The notes under the pieces are model-generated. The model was not told the origin of the DNA. It saw only the letters and a list, made by a program, of their open reading frames with translations, and did no database searches. The translations under genes were made by a program, and so were the position numbers. Positions 28,066 through 39,630 of a DNA stretch of 64,000 nucleotides are shown here, piece by piece. Numbering within the stretch: the stretch's first letter is position 1; each line of letters begins with the position of its first letter. Origin of the DNA: Hirudo medicinalis (taxonomy: Eukaryota; Annelida; Clitellata; Hirudinida; Hirudinidae); assembly GCA_011800805.1 (NCBI GenBank), contig MPNW01000022.1, positions 62,001 through 126,000 of the forward strand, given 5' to 3'.

Positions 28066-30758
28066 ATGTTGGCGAGCTGTCCGTTAATGGAAAAGGTAGA
28101 AGTGTTGATAGGGCAGCAATGGGTTGAAGTTTTGGTAAAACTCTCTGATGACTGCCTAACTCTCTCCATTGATGAATCTTCTGAAGGTGGCACATTGATG
28201 CAAGCATCACTTTGAATTAACAGTTGCATTAAAGCCTCATGTCAAATTAATAAATTTTGTACAACCCTGTCTGTATCACTGTTGTGATTTGTCTTTTTAT
28301 TCAGGAGAGAAGCAGATGCCTGGCATGAACAACAATTCGGACACTTTAGAAGCCATAGCTGGTCAGAAGAGACTTGTTCGAATATTCAAAGAAGACCACA
28401 ATGGCCTCGGGATCAGCATCAAAGGTGGCAAGGAGAATGAAATGCCGATCATCATCAGCAAGATTTTCAAAGGAATGGCGGCGGACAAGACCGAGAAGTT
28501 GTACGTGGGAGATGCCGTCCTGTCGGTGAATGGCGAAGATTTGAAAGATGCCACCCACGATGAAGCTGTGAAGGCCCTCAAAGGAGCAGGCAAAGTAGTG
28601 GAACTTGAAGGTGAATGATCAATAATTCTCTGATAAAATTTCTTCAGCAGGTGTTTGATTTTGTTATTTCCAGTTAAGTACCTAAGAGAAGTGACTCCCT
28701 ACTTCAGGAAGGGAGGTTTGTTGTCAGAATTGATGTGGCAGTCTTCAGAAACCTTGCCCAATCTCTCGGACGAAAACAAAAGCGGCAATTCCTGTCCTTC
28801 GAAGCAGAAGTCAATCCCACTACAAATGTGCTTCATCTGCAAGAATACAAGTCATGGGGAAGCTGCAAGTAAAACCGCTCATGTAGGTTCTGTTGGGGAC
28901 CCATTTCTTCAATCCGAGAAAAAGTGGCTTCTCGTCGATATTTCTGCATATCTTTCTAATATCTATTTATATTCTTCCACCAGTTTGCTTGGAATGTTTA
29001 TTTGAATGCTTAAACATCTTCTCAATGTTTTTTGAAGATATTGGAGCTTCATTCGCCCAACAGCAAGTTTTCATGTTTACTGAGGTTTTTTGACTTGCAA
29101 ATCTTCAATCGATGGTCGTCTGCTCTCCTCGGAGCTGCCGAGAACCTCGTGCGGAAATGCAAGCTGCATTATAACAATTTGAAAGGATCTACTGATAAAA
29201 AGAATGACATCCAACACATGGGATGGTTGGTTGAGCAGGTAAATAGATTATTTATGGTGATGAGCTTAATTAGTTAGCTGATATCTGCAACAATTTATCT
29301 CTGCAACTTTTTTTTATTTTGATGACATTAAATTATTTTTAAAATATCCAATAAAGATTACTCCTGAACAAAGTGGAAAACCATGGAAGCCAGTTTTTGG
29401 AGTGATCACAGGCATTGAATTTCTGCTGTTTGATTCTGTGCCATCCACAAAGCACCAATGGAGTCAACCTTTTTTGTCTTACTCCTTGCTTGCAACTAGG
29501 TCTGCAGTTTGGTCATTGTTGTGAAGAGTATTATATCCTTGGTCAAGATTAAATTTGTATTTATATCCTTGTTTTGTTGCCTTGTCATTAGGTTGGTTCA
29601 TTCTGGAAGACAACAAAAAAGCACATCTGGGGATAGCGACGACTTGTTTTTATTTGGAACGAGGTCGGGCGTACACCAGGGTGTCGATGGTCATGTGTTT
29701 AAAGTGGAGACATTGAGAGATTTAAGTAGCTGGACACGAGCACTTGTTCACGGAGTTAATAATGCTGCCATGCTCGTCAAAGAGGTTGCAACATGTTGGT
29801 GCCTAATTTGTTCTCTTTGGTTACCATTAAGTTATCTTATTTTTGAGCAATTACATTCCAATTTGTTAATTATTTACATGTTAAAAGTGAAGGATTTTTA
29901 AATTGTTCTATGTAAGGCAAGTTTTGTAAGATTGAATTAAGAATTTAGCTAAATCAACCTTGCTATCCCAAAATATTAGCTAATCTAAAGTCTCTCTGGT
30001 CAGCTTGGCCCTTTATATTTGATTATCATTATAGGTAACTGATGAAGCATATTTCTATGTTGCTGATTAACTTGATTTCTTGAATTTTTTTATTTTGGGA
30101 TTAATTTTAACAATAACTGTTTTAACTCTTAAGTAAAAACCCACTTAAACAAAATTCTGCATTTGCACAAACTCTGATTATTAATATTAAATCAAAATAT
30201 CTGATCAGAGAACCTAATGAACCAATAAAAATTATTCCTGTCGTTTGACCTGACTCTTGTCTATGCACATTAATTTCATCTAAAGAGCAAACATTGTTTT
30301 TGGACTCAAGAATGCTAGTCATTATTAAGAGTTCACAATTGCAATTGCATATATTGAATTTATTTGCTTAAAAATTGTTTGCAGTTTCATTCAAATTACA
30401 CAAATTCATGTTGTAGATGTAAAATGGCAAGGGAAACAATGCCAGTTGACATTGCATTACGAAAATGGTTTCACATTGATTCAGCTGGGCAGTAATGAAG
30501 TTCTTTGGTCAAAGCCTTATGACAAGCTGAAGTCTACTTCAGATGATGGAGCTAAAATAGTTTGGCTTGAATTTTCTGATGCTGAACAGCAGGTGGACTT
30601 TATGTTTGCTTTATATTAATTGACAGCTTCTAGTTATTATCAAGCTTTTCTCATTTGATATTTAGGAGCTGAATACTGAAGTCAATCCAAAGCCATTTGT
30701 CTTCATTCTCCACAACTTTCTTGCAGCCAAGATTTCAAGGCTTGGTCTGGTGGCCTAA
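28066..30758 (+). CDS. Alpha/beta-type syntrophin
   Basis: A cytoplasmic adaptor of the dystrophin complex that links membrane proteins through its PDZ domain. Eight exons: 28066-28186, 28305-28610, 28674-28882, 29038-29238, 29357-29499, 29592-29794, 30417-30592, 30666-30758; 1452 nt, 483 aa, phases all match. The order is the family order. First half of split PH1 ([20 protein letters not shown]), PDZ ([20 protein letters not shown] to [18 protein letters not shown]), second half of PH1 ([12 protein letters not shown] and LELHSPNSK), PH2 ([34 protein letters not shown]) and the syntrophin-unique end ([29 protein letters not shown]). The start has an in-frame TGA upstream at 28039. Which of the alpha/beta paralogues it equals cannot be decided. 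Confidence 0.95.
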
Positions 30759-31752
30759 AAAAAATATTTTTTGGCCTTTGAGCAACTGTTGTTGCATTTT
30801 GAATGTTATATTTGTTTTGTTTTTGGTTTTTCGTGACATGAGTTCTGTCGTTTTCTTTGTGTTGCAATGTCTTCCAAGTTATCATGAATATTTTCTGTAT
30901 TAAAATGAATAGTAGAAGCTATTTTTACATTGTGATGTTAAGGATTTATATATATTGTGCCTTGGCTTTGTGCTCATATTTTGTATTGCCAGACATTGTG
31001 AGTTAGCACTATAAGATGTTGTCACTTTAGCTCAAAAACGGGATTATTTTGAGCCTAAGTTGTTTATCTTTAGTTATTTGCTTCAAATAAATAATCCTTA
31101 TATTGTTTAAGAAATTGTCCTGATCTTGATCCGTCCAATAATTTCCTTAGAAGATATGACAGTATCTTTATACTTTTATAAGTGTGTATGGTAATCATAA
31201 AATATGCTTCAGTAAATTAGAAAAGCTTCTGACATCATTATTTGTTACATAGTATAAGTTTCAATAACTAAATTAAAAGTGTCTGCTTTCTTAAGTGTCT
31301 TTAGTGTGAGATTATATGTTTGCTGCTAATTCACTAGTACTACACTTTACTGTTGTAATATTTATTTACATAAAAAAAAATTTGCCCCCTTGACCGATTT
31401 TAAAATCCAGGCTACGCCGCGCCAAGTTGACGCTATTCATAATCGGTAATTCCACTGATTTTTCACCATTTATATATGTGCCCAACATTTGTTGGCATTA
31501 TTGTTGCTCTCAATATGTTTTATCCGTCTGCAACTGTCTTCGTGGTTTTGTTAACCGTATCGAAAAAAGGTAAGAAATTTTTTAATTATTAATGCAAATA
31601 TTTTGTGCATGTAAAAAATACAATTTTAATGTAGAATTTTGCACTGGCTAATTTCATGCTCAAAATAGATAAATGATCGTCGGAAGCAAAACTGAAGAAC
31701 TGTTCGCTATCTCGTCGGTGGTTGTTGTTATCGTTGGATTTCGAAGGTTAAA
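30759..31752. other. Intergenic, syntrophin to ATP5F1E
   Basis: Syntrophin 3' UTR, then a dispersed repeat copy at 31282-31428. The promoter of the ATP synthase gene should lie just before 31753. Confidence 0.5.
31282..31428. repeat. Dispersed repeat R1, copy 1
   Basis: Shares ACACTTTACTGTTGTAATAT, an A-run, TTTGCCCCC and CGATTTTAAAATCC in the same order with 63525-63660. Function unknown; probably a transposon remnant. Confidence 0.65.
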
Positions 31753-32045
31753 ATGGCTGCGTGGAGACAAGCGGGATTAAGGTCATTTATTGAAATTAAG
31801 TTAAATTTTAATTAAAACTTTCCTAAAGCAATGTAATCGAATATCTGCATAGTTAGGCTAATGAGGATGTTTTATAACACAGCTACATTCATTTCTCACG
31901 CATCTGTGCGAGAATTTTGAGGCGAAGTCTCAAGCCCGAATTGCAAGCAGAAGCGATGAAGAGAGACACGGGAATAATTAGAGCCGTCTTCTGGAAAGAC
32001 GGCAAGCCGATAAGTATGTTCAATAGTTATTTTGCAAGATGTTAG
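31753..32045 (+). CDS. ATP5F1E: ATP synthase subunit epsilon, mitochondrial F1
   Basis: Smallest subunit of the F1 central stalk of mitochondrial ATP synthase. Two exons: 31753-31781 and 31883-32045, giving 63 aa. MAAWRQAGLSYIHFSRICAR and RRSLKPELQAEAMKRD match the family start (WRQAGLSYIRYSQIC in human) and WKDGKPIS matches the end. The last exon can be read to a TAG at 32043-32045. It also has a strong GTATGT donor after 32013, so the last few residues could instead come from an unseen terminal exon. No cleavable targeting peptide is needed in this family. The gene is tail-to-tail with the Gemin7-like gene. Confidence 0.92.
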
Positions 32046-32561
32046 CTTACAAGCTTTTAACCTATGAAATATACCTATGGAATTTTGTACAATAATTTAA
32101 AACTGAATTGTTTGATTAAGCTTTTTTTTTATAGTATTAATGTATTTTAAAAAGTCTGCCCATGTTGATGTGTATTGGTAGTGACATGCAGCCTTTTTTG
32201 GTTGAGCTACTTTGAAAGTCTATAATTTAAAGATAGTGTTCTCTAAAACTAAACTAAATATTTGCTAGCTATTTTTTAATAAGGTATTTATGATACAGTA
32301 TGATTTGAGATATCAATTCAGTGATATTTTTCTTTATATAGCACATTAAATCATGGCTAACAGCAGCAAATAGTTGTCATTTTAAAGAACTTTATTAAAC
32401 ATTGCAAATTTTCAACAATTTGACATATTGAATTGACAGGAGAATCTTCATAAAAGCCAGTTCATCAGCACTCTTAACTTTTGTCTCAATCCCAATGATT
32501 CTGGATTTTTGAAATAAACAACTTAGAAGCCAATTTATTGTTATGTTGCATTTGTGAACAT
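32046..32561. other. Short convergent intergenic gap
   Basis: AT-rich 3' flanks of the convergent ATP5F1E and Gemin7-like genes. Nothing else seen. Confidence 0.5.
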
Positions 32562-32831
32562 TTAAGAAACACTGTTCTTGTCATAGAAAGTAGTAGAAAT
32601 GATATCAGTAGTCCGGAGCAGGGCATGGTGTTGAACTCCAATGGGTGTTTGAAGTTGGTTGATGTGGAAGTGAAGGACATCAACGTCTGAACCAAGGAAA
32701 GTGCCTTTGACCTCCTTCTTGTTAGACAAGTGGAAGTGTGCCTCCTTACCTTGCATTTGTGTTATGAGTCTCAGGAATCTCTCTCTCAACATCGTTCTCT
32801 GCTGTTGTTCGCTAAGGTTCACTGTGTCCAT
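32562..32831 (-). CDS. GEMIN7: Gemin7-like, SMN complex component
   Basis: Small Sm-fold protein of the SMN complex that assembles spliceosomal snRNPs. An uninterrupted 89-codon frame. The residues LRERFLRLITQMQGKEAHFH, GSDVDVLHFHINQLQTPIGV and HALLRTTDIIS align with the Gemin7 core (LRERYLRSLLAM, DLDVANFYVSQLQTPIGVQ, EALLRCSDIIS). The protein is shorter than the vertebrate form, lacking most of its N-terminal region. The start is the first ATG (MDTVNLSEQQQ). Confidence 0.9.
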   Translation of the reverse strand: MDTVNLSEQQQRTMLRERFLRLITQMQGKEAHFHLSNKKEVKGTFLGSDVDVLHFHINQLQTPIGVQHHALLRTTDIISTTFYDKNSVS

Positions 32832-33587
32832 GCTGTTTATCCGCCAAATGCGATTGCTTCCGAATCCGTCGCCCGATTTATGTTCCGATTACCGCGAGGG
32901 TTGTTTACAATGGAGCAACTAATTCGAAAATAAAAGATGCGAATTGGAGATCGGTCAAATATTTTTTTAAAATGTTATTGCCTTCGAGCAGGTTGGGATG
33001 ATGAGAGGTTAACGTAATTTTTTTTGAGTGAATTAATTTTGTATGATTAAGTACTTATAAGTTTAATCGCCAATCCAGATAACTTTGTAATATGTTTGGC
33101 AGGAGACGGTTCTATCGATTTAAGCACTAGTTGAAATTAACTATGAGCACATACCGTTGGCCGGGACGTCATTTTGGTTTTCGGGAAGACTGAAGCGCAG
33201 CCCCCGAAATTAACTGCATTTCTTGCATGTCTCACTCACGGTTTGGTAAATTCTAATGTGGGATCGAATGTTCCAATAGATATTGCTGAAATGCTGATGT
33301 TGGTTATGAATTAGTGATTCTCTTAAACTAAAAGTTACTAAATCACATTTTGAAATTGCTTATTGTAAAATGCAAATTGTTAAATAAACAAAATTTAAAA
33401 TGAAGAATTTAAAAATTCACTGGTCGATTTGGTGAACAACAAATTTTAAACCATAAAATTGGATAATTTTTGAAATTTTAATTCTTGAGTCTTCTAATAT
33501 ATTTGCATTATAATCTCATATTTATTTAATATCGCTGACGTCTGTGGTCATTTGTTTTGGACTAGATTTGTTGGATTGTCTCGTAAA
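32832..33587. other. Divergent intergenic region
   Basis: Between Gemin7-like (-) and the dynein gene (+), so it should hold both promoters. At 33168-33179 it carries GGGACGTCATTT, the terminal 12-mer of the inverted-repeat element at 56069-56241. Confidence 0.4.
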
Positions 33588-36500
33588 ATGCCTGCCACTG
33601 ATGAAAAGTATTCGAAGGGGAAGGAATCCTTTGAAAATTTTAATCCACATGAGAAAAATGAAGATAATTTATGGTAGCGAATTCTCGTTTTGATGATGAG
33701 TAATCGATTAGTCATTATTACAAGACGGACAAATTGAAACTTTAAAATTGACTTCTGTGAAGTATATGTTTTATATTTTAACGCATGGCTCTACTGTGAA
33801 CCACAATTAATCTAATGTGACATTTGCAATGCATAGTTTCCAGATGAATTTAATTAGATGTATCTGCCAGACATGAGTTTTTACCACTTTAGCCCAAGTT
33901 ACTGTATTAAAGTCAACTAAATAGTTTTGCACCCTCATCCAAAAGTTGGGGCAATTAAGCCAATATTCAAACTATATGCCAAATATTAAATGTATTAACA
34001 ATTAATAGAATGATTGGCTCCTTTATAGTGTTCATCTCAATTAAACAGGTCTTTGAGATAATAAGAGTGGTCTTGTTTATATCCTATAACTTTTCAGTAA
34101 ATTCTTTCAATTCATTTGCGCTTTAAGGGTGACCATCTTAGGAGATGTGCTTGCTAGCTCCCAAAACAAAGTTCCAGTGTCAAAATCTCTTCTTGTATTG
34201 GGTGACAATGAGGCAGGTAAAACAAGCCTTATTGCAAAGGGTCAGGGTATTAATGACCCCAAGAAGGGTGCAGCTTTGGAGTACATGTACATCAATGTCA
34301 AAGATGAATATAATGAAGGTTTGCAAGTTACATTTACAGAATTAAATTTTTTGAAAATTTCTGAGGTATTTAATGGTTGGTTCTAGATCAGACAAGACTT
34401 GGAGCATGGATCGTGGATGGCGACCTCCACCACAGAGGTTTGCTGAAGTTTGCTTTGACCGAGCAAAACTTCGAGCACTCTGCAGTGCTGTTGGTTGCAT
34501 CCCTTGCCAAGCCCTGGGATATCTTGGACACCCTTCAGAAGTGGAGTGAAGTTCTCTCTACCCATGTCCAGAGACTCAAACTGGCACCAGAGTACAGGAA
34601 GGAGAGACAAGATGCAAGTAAGTTCACATTAATTTTTCCTTGTTATTAGGATGAAAGGTTAACATAATGCTTGCTTTGATTAGTGTACAGACATTTCCAA
34701 GAATATCAGGAACCTGAAGAAGGAAGTAATGGTCAGCCAAGAAAGAGTCAAAGTGATTCATCTGAGGCTGTACTTCTCCCACTTGGAGACAATGTGCTCA
34801 CTGATAATCTTGGCATTCCCATTGTTGTTGTGTTGACAAAGGTTAGTTAAAAATATTCTTCCTGCAAATTTTGATGTGAAGCGTTCAAATCATTATTCTC
34901 TCGTGATAGAGTGATGCCATGACAGATCTGGAAAAGAACAATGACTACCAACTGGAACACTGGGATTTCATCCAGCAACATATCAGGAAGTTCTGTCTCA
35001 AATGTTAGAATCACTTTGCTGATTGTCATTTATTTGGCTTTTTCAGTAATTGTTGATGCAGCTTTTAAACACATTTGTTTGAACAAATGCCCTCGCTGTT
35101 GATTAATTACAAAGTGTTTGTGGTGAAGTTTGTGAAATTGAAATGGAACATTAGATGATGTGTTTATTTCTGACATATGTACATCTATTGAGCTAGATGT
35201 AGACAAGAGGAATTACTTATCTTTGACGTACTCACTTTGGTTTTAACTTTAGTCGTTTGATATTTCAGACGGAGCGTCATTGTTCTACACGTCCGTGAAA
35301 GAAAACAAGAACTGCCCGTTGCTGTTCAAGTATCTGACACACATCATCTATGGATTTCCTTTTGCAGAACAAGCTTGTGTGGTGGAGAAAGATGCTGTCT
35401 TTATGTGAGTGTTTGCAGAAACTTTTTAGAATCCATTTTTTTATTTGTCTTCAACAGTCCAGCAGGTTGGGACAACGAGAAGAAGGTTTCGATCCTGTAC
35501 GAAGGTCTCACGAGCATGAAACATACCGACAAATTTAACGACATCATCAGACCGCCTCTTACTCGCAATGTTAGTTCGTCCTAATTGCTAAATGTCTGTT
35601 GTTTTAACCGAGCATCCAAAGTTTAAGCTGGCTGAAAAAGTGACTTGTTACTTGTTATTTTGATTGATTTCCAACTACTTTTGATTGGTTCCTGAACACA
35701 GCCTGTTCAGAGGGAAGTGGAAATAATTGCTGATGAGGAACAACTTTTCCTAATGAAGTTGCAGACCCAGCTGACCAAGCAGCCTGTCGATACATCTGCA
35801 CAAAGAGTGAGTGCTTGAAGACTTAACGCATCAGCAGAGCTTAGTTAATGTTAACTTTTGTTGCTACTTTCATATTGCTTCTTTTTTAAGTTTAATTTTG
35901 GCTGGTTCATGATAAAAATTTCGGTTTGAAAAGTTCCTAATTCCTTGTCCAGGAATAATTCCAGAGAATGCATGCGCTTGGAAAGATATGATAGAAATAT
36001 CTTTTGCCATTAATTAAATGTGATTTTCTTGTGCTAGCTCATTATTGTCTTAAGTTGATATTTTATTCATGCATGATGCTCATTTGTTCATTCACTCTGA
36101 ATGACTTTCACTCATAACTTTTTCACTTGTCATTGAGTAGAGTGAGTGACTTATGCATTGAACACGTGAATGTTCATCTCAAGATGTGTCAATCTAAGTG
36201 ATATAAACTTTGCGAGAGGACTAGGATTTGAACTCGCAGAGCCACGCCAAAGTGTAAGTCTCGGCTGCCGATGCCAAAATCCTAGTCCGCTCGCAAGAGT
36301 TTCTATCGTTTAGATTGTTGGGTCGATCTAAGTGTGCATGAACATGTTTGTGGGCGAGTGTTGATCTTTTGTTGGGTCGATAGGTGTCTTCCGGTCACTC
36401 AACTCCTTCTGGTGGACTCCTGCCAAACAAAGTTTCTCCATCTCGGGCCTCGCCTTCATCTATGGCTTCTCCTGCTGGTTTGCAGGCCAAAAAGGTTTGT

Positions 36501-37004
36501 AGGAGCTATATGAATAAGTGAATACCAGCAAATGAGATGGAACATCATGCTGTCAATCGCCTCACATTTTATTGAATGAACTCTCGCATTATTAATTTCT
36601 TTGTTTAGAATGAATTTGCACCTTTCCTGTTCTGCATGGTAGATAATTTTCAATATGGAAATGCTGGCTTGTTATGGAGTTAATTAATATTTGCATGTCA
36701 ATCATCTTTGTTGGGTGCTTAATGATTTTGAAATGAATTGTTTGCATTTGCACAGCCCGAAGCGAGAGTGAGTTCGGCTACGAGCGACACTGGAGTCCTC
36801 GCCAACTTCTTCAACAGTTTGCTGAACAAGAAGACGACCACAGGTTTACAAGGAAATTCATTCATGTCAAGTAGTTTCACAAACATTGAAAAGTTTCTCG
36901 TCGGTAAGCGTTTTGATCATTGAGCCTATGACTTTGTTTCAGATCGTCAAGTTTCCATGGACACCAGTCAGAATGCAGCTTCGCCTTCGGAGGGCAGTCC
37001 TTAA
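33588..37004 (+). CDS. DYNC1LI: Cytoplasmic dynein 1 light intermediate chain
   Basis: Dynein subunit that joins the motor to cargo adaptors. Eleven exons: 33588-33673, 34128-34318, 34387-34617, 34684-34841, 34910-35003, 35269-35404, 35458-35569, 35702-35806, 36384-36494, 36756-36843, 36943-37004; 1374 nt, 457 aa, phases all match. The Ras-like domain has a P-loop ([12 protein letters not shown]), [29 protein letters not shown] and [45 protein letters not shown] and the GWDNEKK segment follow. The C-terminal adaptor-binding part keeps a helix ([15 protein letters not shown]) in a Ser/Pro-rich tail. Invertebrates often have one gene for vertebrate LI1 and LI2. The intron at 35405-35457 is only 53 bp. 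Confidence 0.95.
36191..36316. repeat. Foldback (long inverted repeat) element in DYNC1LI intron
   Basis: Arms 36191-36229 and 36277-36316 are inverted copies about 40 bases long with roughly five differences; the inner 12 bases (GGACTAGGATTT) match exactly. The 47-base spacer is unrelated. Read on the minus strand the inner right part contains GTTCAAATC, a pol III B-box match, but the whole does not fold as a tRNA. Confidence 0.85.
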
Positions 37005-37613
37005 GATGTCTCGACGTCTTTTCCCCATTGAGGCCAAACATTCTATTATTGGCGTCGCCGGTTACGGGATTTGTTAGCGAGCTACTTTTTTAAGAATTCC
37101 TGATCGAAGCCCTCTAGTCTGTAGCCAAAATCTCATTTGTAAATAGAACGAATAGGCCCGACGAAGGGATCGAAGTAATTGGCTCGAGGCATGCATTTGT
37201 TGCATCGATAGTAACTTTTATCTCTACAATTAGTCTTACGTGTTTTCGGTTATAGGTCGATTCTGTTGTATCTTTCAATTTAGCTTCGCTTTTAATCTCA
37301 AACATTTCTCCGCACGTCCGCATTGCCAACATCGATATTTTTGACCCTAAAAATTGTGCCGATTATTTTGGAGACGATCGACGAATTGGATTCGTTTTAT
37401 TTCTGCAAGCGATTTAATTGTGTGTTTGCATTTTTTCTTTTTAAATGTGATGAATTTTTAGGATTCAAAAAATAATGTATGGTAATCCTAAGTAATTGCT
37501 TGGCTCTGATGTGGAATGCTTTAATCTCAATTAAGAAAGTTATTCAGTTAAATAAAAGTGGAGTTATAAAATGATGCCACTTCTTGAATAAAACAATTTT
37601 TTGGAGAGGTTGG
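37005..37613. other. Convergent 3' flanks, DYNC1LI and FBXL7
   Basis: AATAAA signals near 37551 and 37587 could serve the dynein transcript. No gene seen. Confidence 0.5.
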
Positions 37614-39630
37614 TCAGCACATTCCTGGATTGTTGTGTTCCACGACGCACGTAGGGCAATTGTGGTGGATTTGTTGTAAGGCCTTTGAAGAAATCCTGCA
37701 TCCAACTAAGTTCAACTGTTGCAGTTGTCGACAGTTTTGCGCAAGTGAGATGATCCCCGCGTCAGTGATTCGCAAGCATCCTTTCAAGCTCAGTCTGCGT
37801 AATTGTTCGCACTGCCCCAGAGTCTCTAAGGTTTGATCACCGACCCCGATGTCACAGTTACCGAGGTCTAACGATCTCAGCCTGTTGCAATAGGCAGCCA
37901 AGTAAGTGAGGCCATCTTCAGTTATCCTGTCGCAGCCTCTCAAATTTAGGTAGCGCAGCTTCGCGCACTTCCTCGCTACGCATTTGAGGCCGGCGTCGCT
38001 TATTCGCCTACATTTTGCTACGCTCAGATAGCGCAGGTTCGACTCGAGGCGAGAGATGTCCTTTAGTCCGAGGTCGGAGATGTTAGGACAATCACTGACA
38101 CTCAGTTCCTGGAGTTTGTTGCAGTAACTGGCGGCATATTGAACGCCCACGTCTGTGATTTTGACACACCTGCGAAGGTAGAGATACGACAACTTGGAGC
38201 AATACGTGACGATCATTTGGAGGGATGAGTCGTCCACGTTGATACAGTCAGTCATGTCGAGATGACTCAAGTAGATCTGCTTGCCGTAAGTGGTGGCTTG
38301 AAGGTTGGCCTCAGGTGTCAGACTGATGCAGGTAACATACAGGCAACCTAAACACAATGAAGTCAATCAGGGCTAGGAATATGCTTATATATAGTTACAA
38401 GTCAATTGAAAAGATGGATATTCAGAATTGCTTAGTTATGCAAGGGATTTTAATTAAACGAATAAAAGAACGGTGGATCAAAAGTGCACAACAGGCAGTT
38501 ATACAGGATTTTGTAATTCGGGGGTTGGGGGTCGTTAACCAATAACCAGGGGTGCATCTGCCCAATTGGTCACCTGATGACCTTTTTTTGCTTATCCATG
38601 ACCACATTTACATATAATTTGGTTGCTATACACCATCAAGTCATGAAATAGTTTCAATGCTGGCCTGCCTAAAATCCGTGCAGTTACTAGTTCTTCTAAA
38701 AAAAAGTCAGTAAAATTGCTTAATAACTTCCTTTGACTCACCTGACAAACTGAGAGACTCCAGGTCGATACACCTGGAGACGATTTCAAAAATGGCGATG
38801 TTCGTCACTTCTCGACAGCCGTCGAGTATCAACTCTTTCAGCTTGGGGCACCTGGCTGCTATCAAGTACAATCCTCTGTCCGTGAGTCTGTGGCAGCCAG
38901 TTAGATCGATGCTCTCAATGATCAGACAAACCTTCAACTCGTCGTAGCTGAGTGCTGTGGTCAGGCACCTAATTCCTCTGTCGATATCCAAGGTTTGGTT
39001 ATCGATGACGATGTGTGACCATAGGCAAGGGTTCCAAATGAGTTCGTACCACTTTTTGCAAACCATGGCACATTTGCACAACTCATTGGAAGACAGGCGC
39101 TGAAAGATGCGTGTCAAAAAGCCATCATCAAAATCATTCAACCGTATCTGACCGGCTGCTCGATGAACTTTGGCGCCTGAAAGTGTCTGCTTTTTTAAAT
39201 GTTTCGGATGATTCCGGGATGACGGCTGAGCAAATCTGAATTTATTTTGCACTTGAAAAATTGATTTGATTTGTTTTTTCAATCGATTTTCTGGATTTTT
39301 CTTCTCGAGAGAGATGGTTGTGATCGCTTGTTTGTTTTGCGACGTTATTCCGGCGGGTAGGTTTTGGTAAATGGGAGACTCTTTGATTCCAGGATTGATT
39401 GTTTGCGATGGAGAAGTCGGTGATGGATGGTGACATATGACGTTGAAGCGGTTTGCAACTGGAGAAGGAGTGGAACTGGAAGTTCTGCTGGTCCTGAAGT
39501 GTTCAGAGGAGCTTGGATGTCGGTGGTTGAAGGCACGTCTTGGGGAGGTGATGGACCCTGAATGGTCGCTTATGGTTAGGTAGTGGTCGTCGGACACCAC
39601 CCCTGAACTGGACTCTGGGGTCGAGTTCAT
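37614..39630 (-). CDS. FBXL7: F-box and leucine-rich repeat protein 7-like
   Basis: Substrate receptor of an SCF ubiquitin ligase. Two exons, 39630-38742 and 38347-37614; 1623 nt, 540 aa, phases match (human about 490 aa). The first 160 residues are Ser/Pro/basic-rich and disordered. The F-box is at about 163-205 (LNDFDDGFLTRIFQRLSSNE, CAMVCKKWYELIWNP). About eleven LRRs of the cysteine-containing type follow, for example LTGCHRLTDRGLYLIAARCP, LYLRRCVKITDVGVQYAA and LNLRGCDRITEDGLTYLA. The C-terminus CVVEHNNPGMC matches the human CVIEHTNPAFF. The intron (38348-38741) carries a dispersed repeat copy. Confidence 0.95.
38521..38592 (-). repeat. Dispersed repeat R3, copy 1
   Basis: Its reverse complement (GGTCATCAGGTGACC, CAATTGGGCAGATGCACCCC, GGTTAAC) parallels 41284-41356. 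It is in the FBXL7 intron. Confidence 0.5.

Noticed and set aside
28346..28593. Antisense open frames across the syntrophin PDZ exon
   Set aside because: Shadows of the conserved plus-strand PDZ coding sequence.
36209..36300. Possible tRNA gene on the minus strand
   Set aside because: The arms pair over about 40 bp as a simple hairpin and no D or anticodon arm can be drawn.
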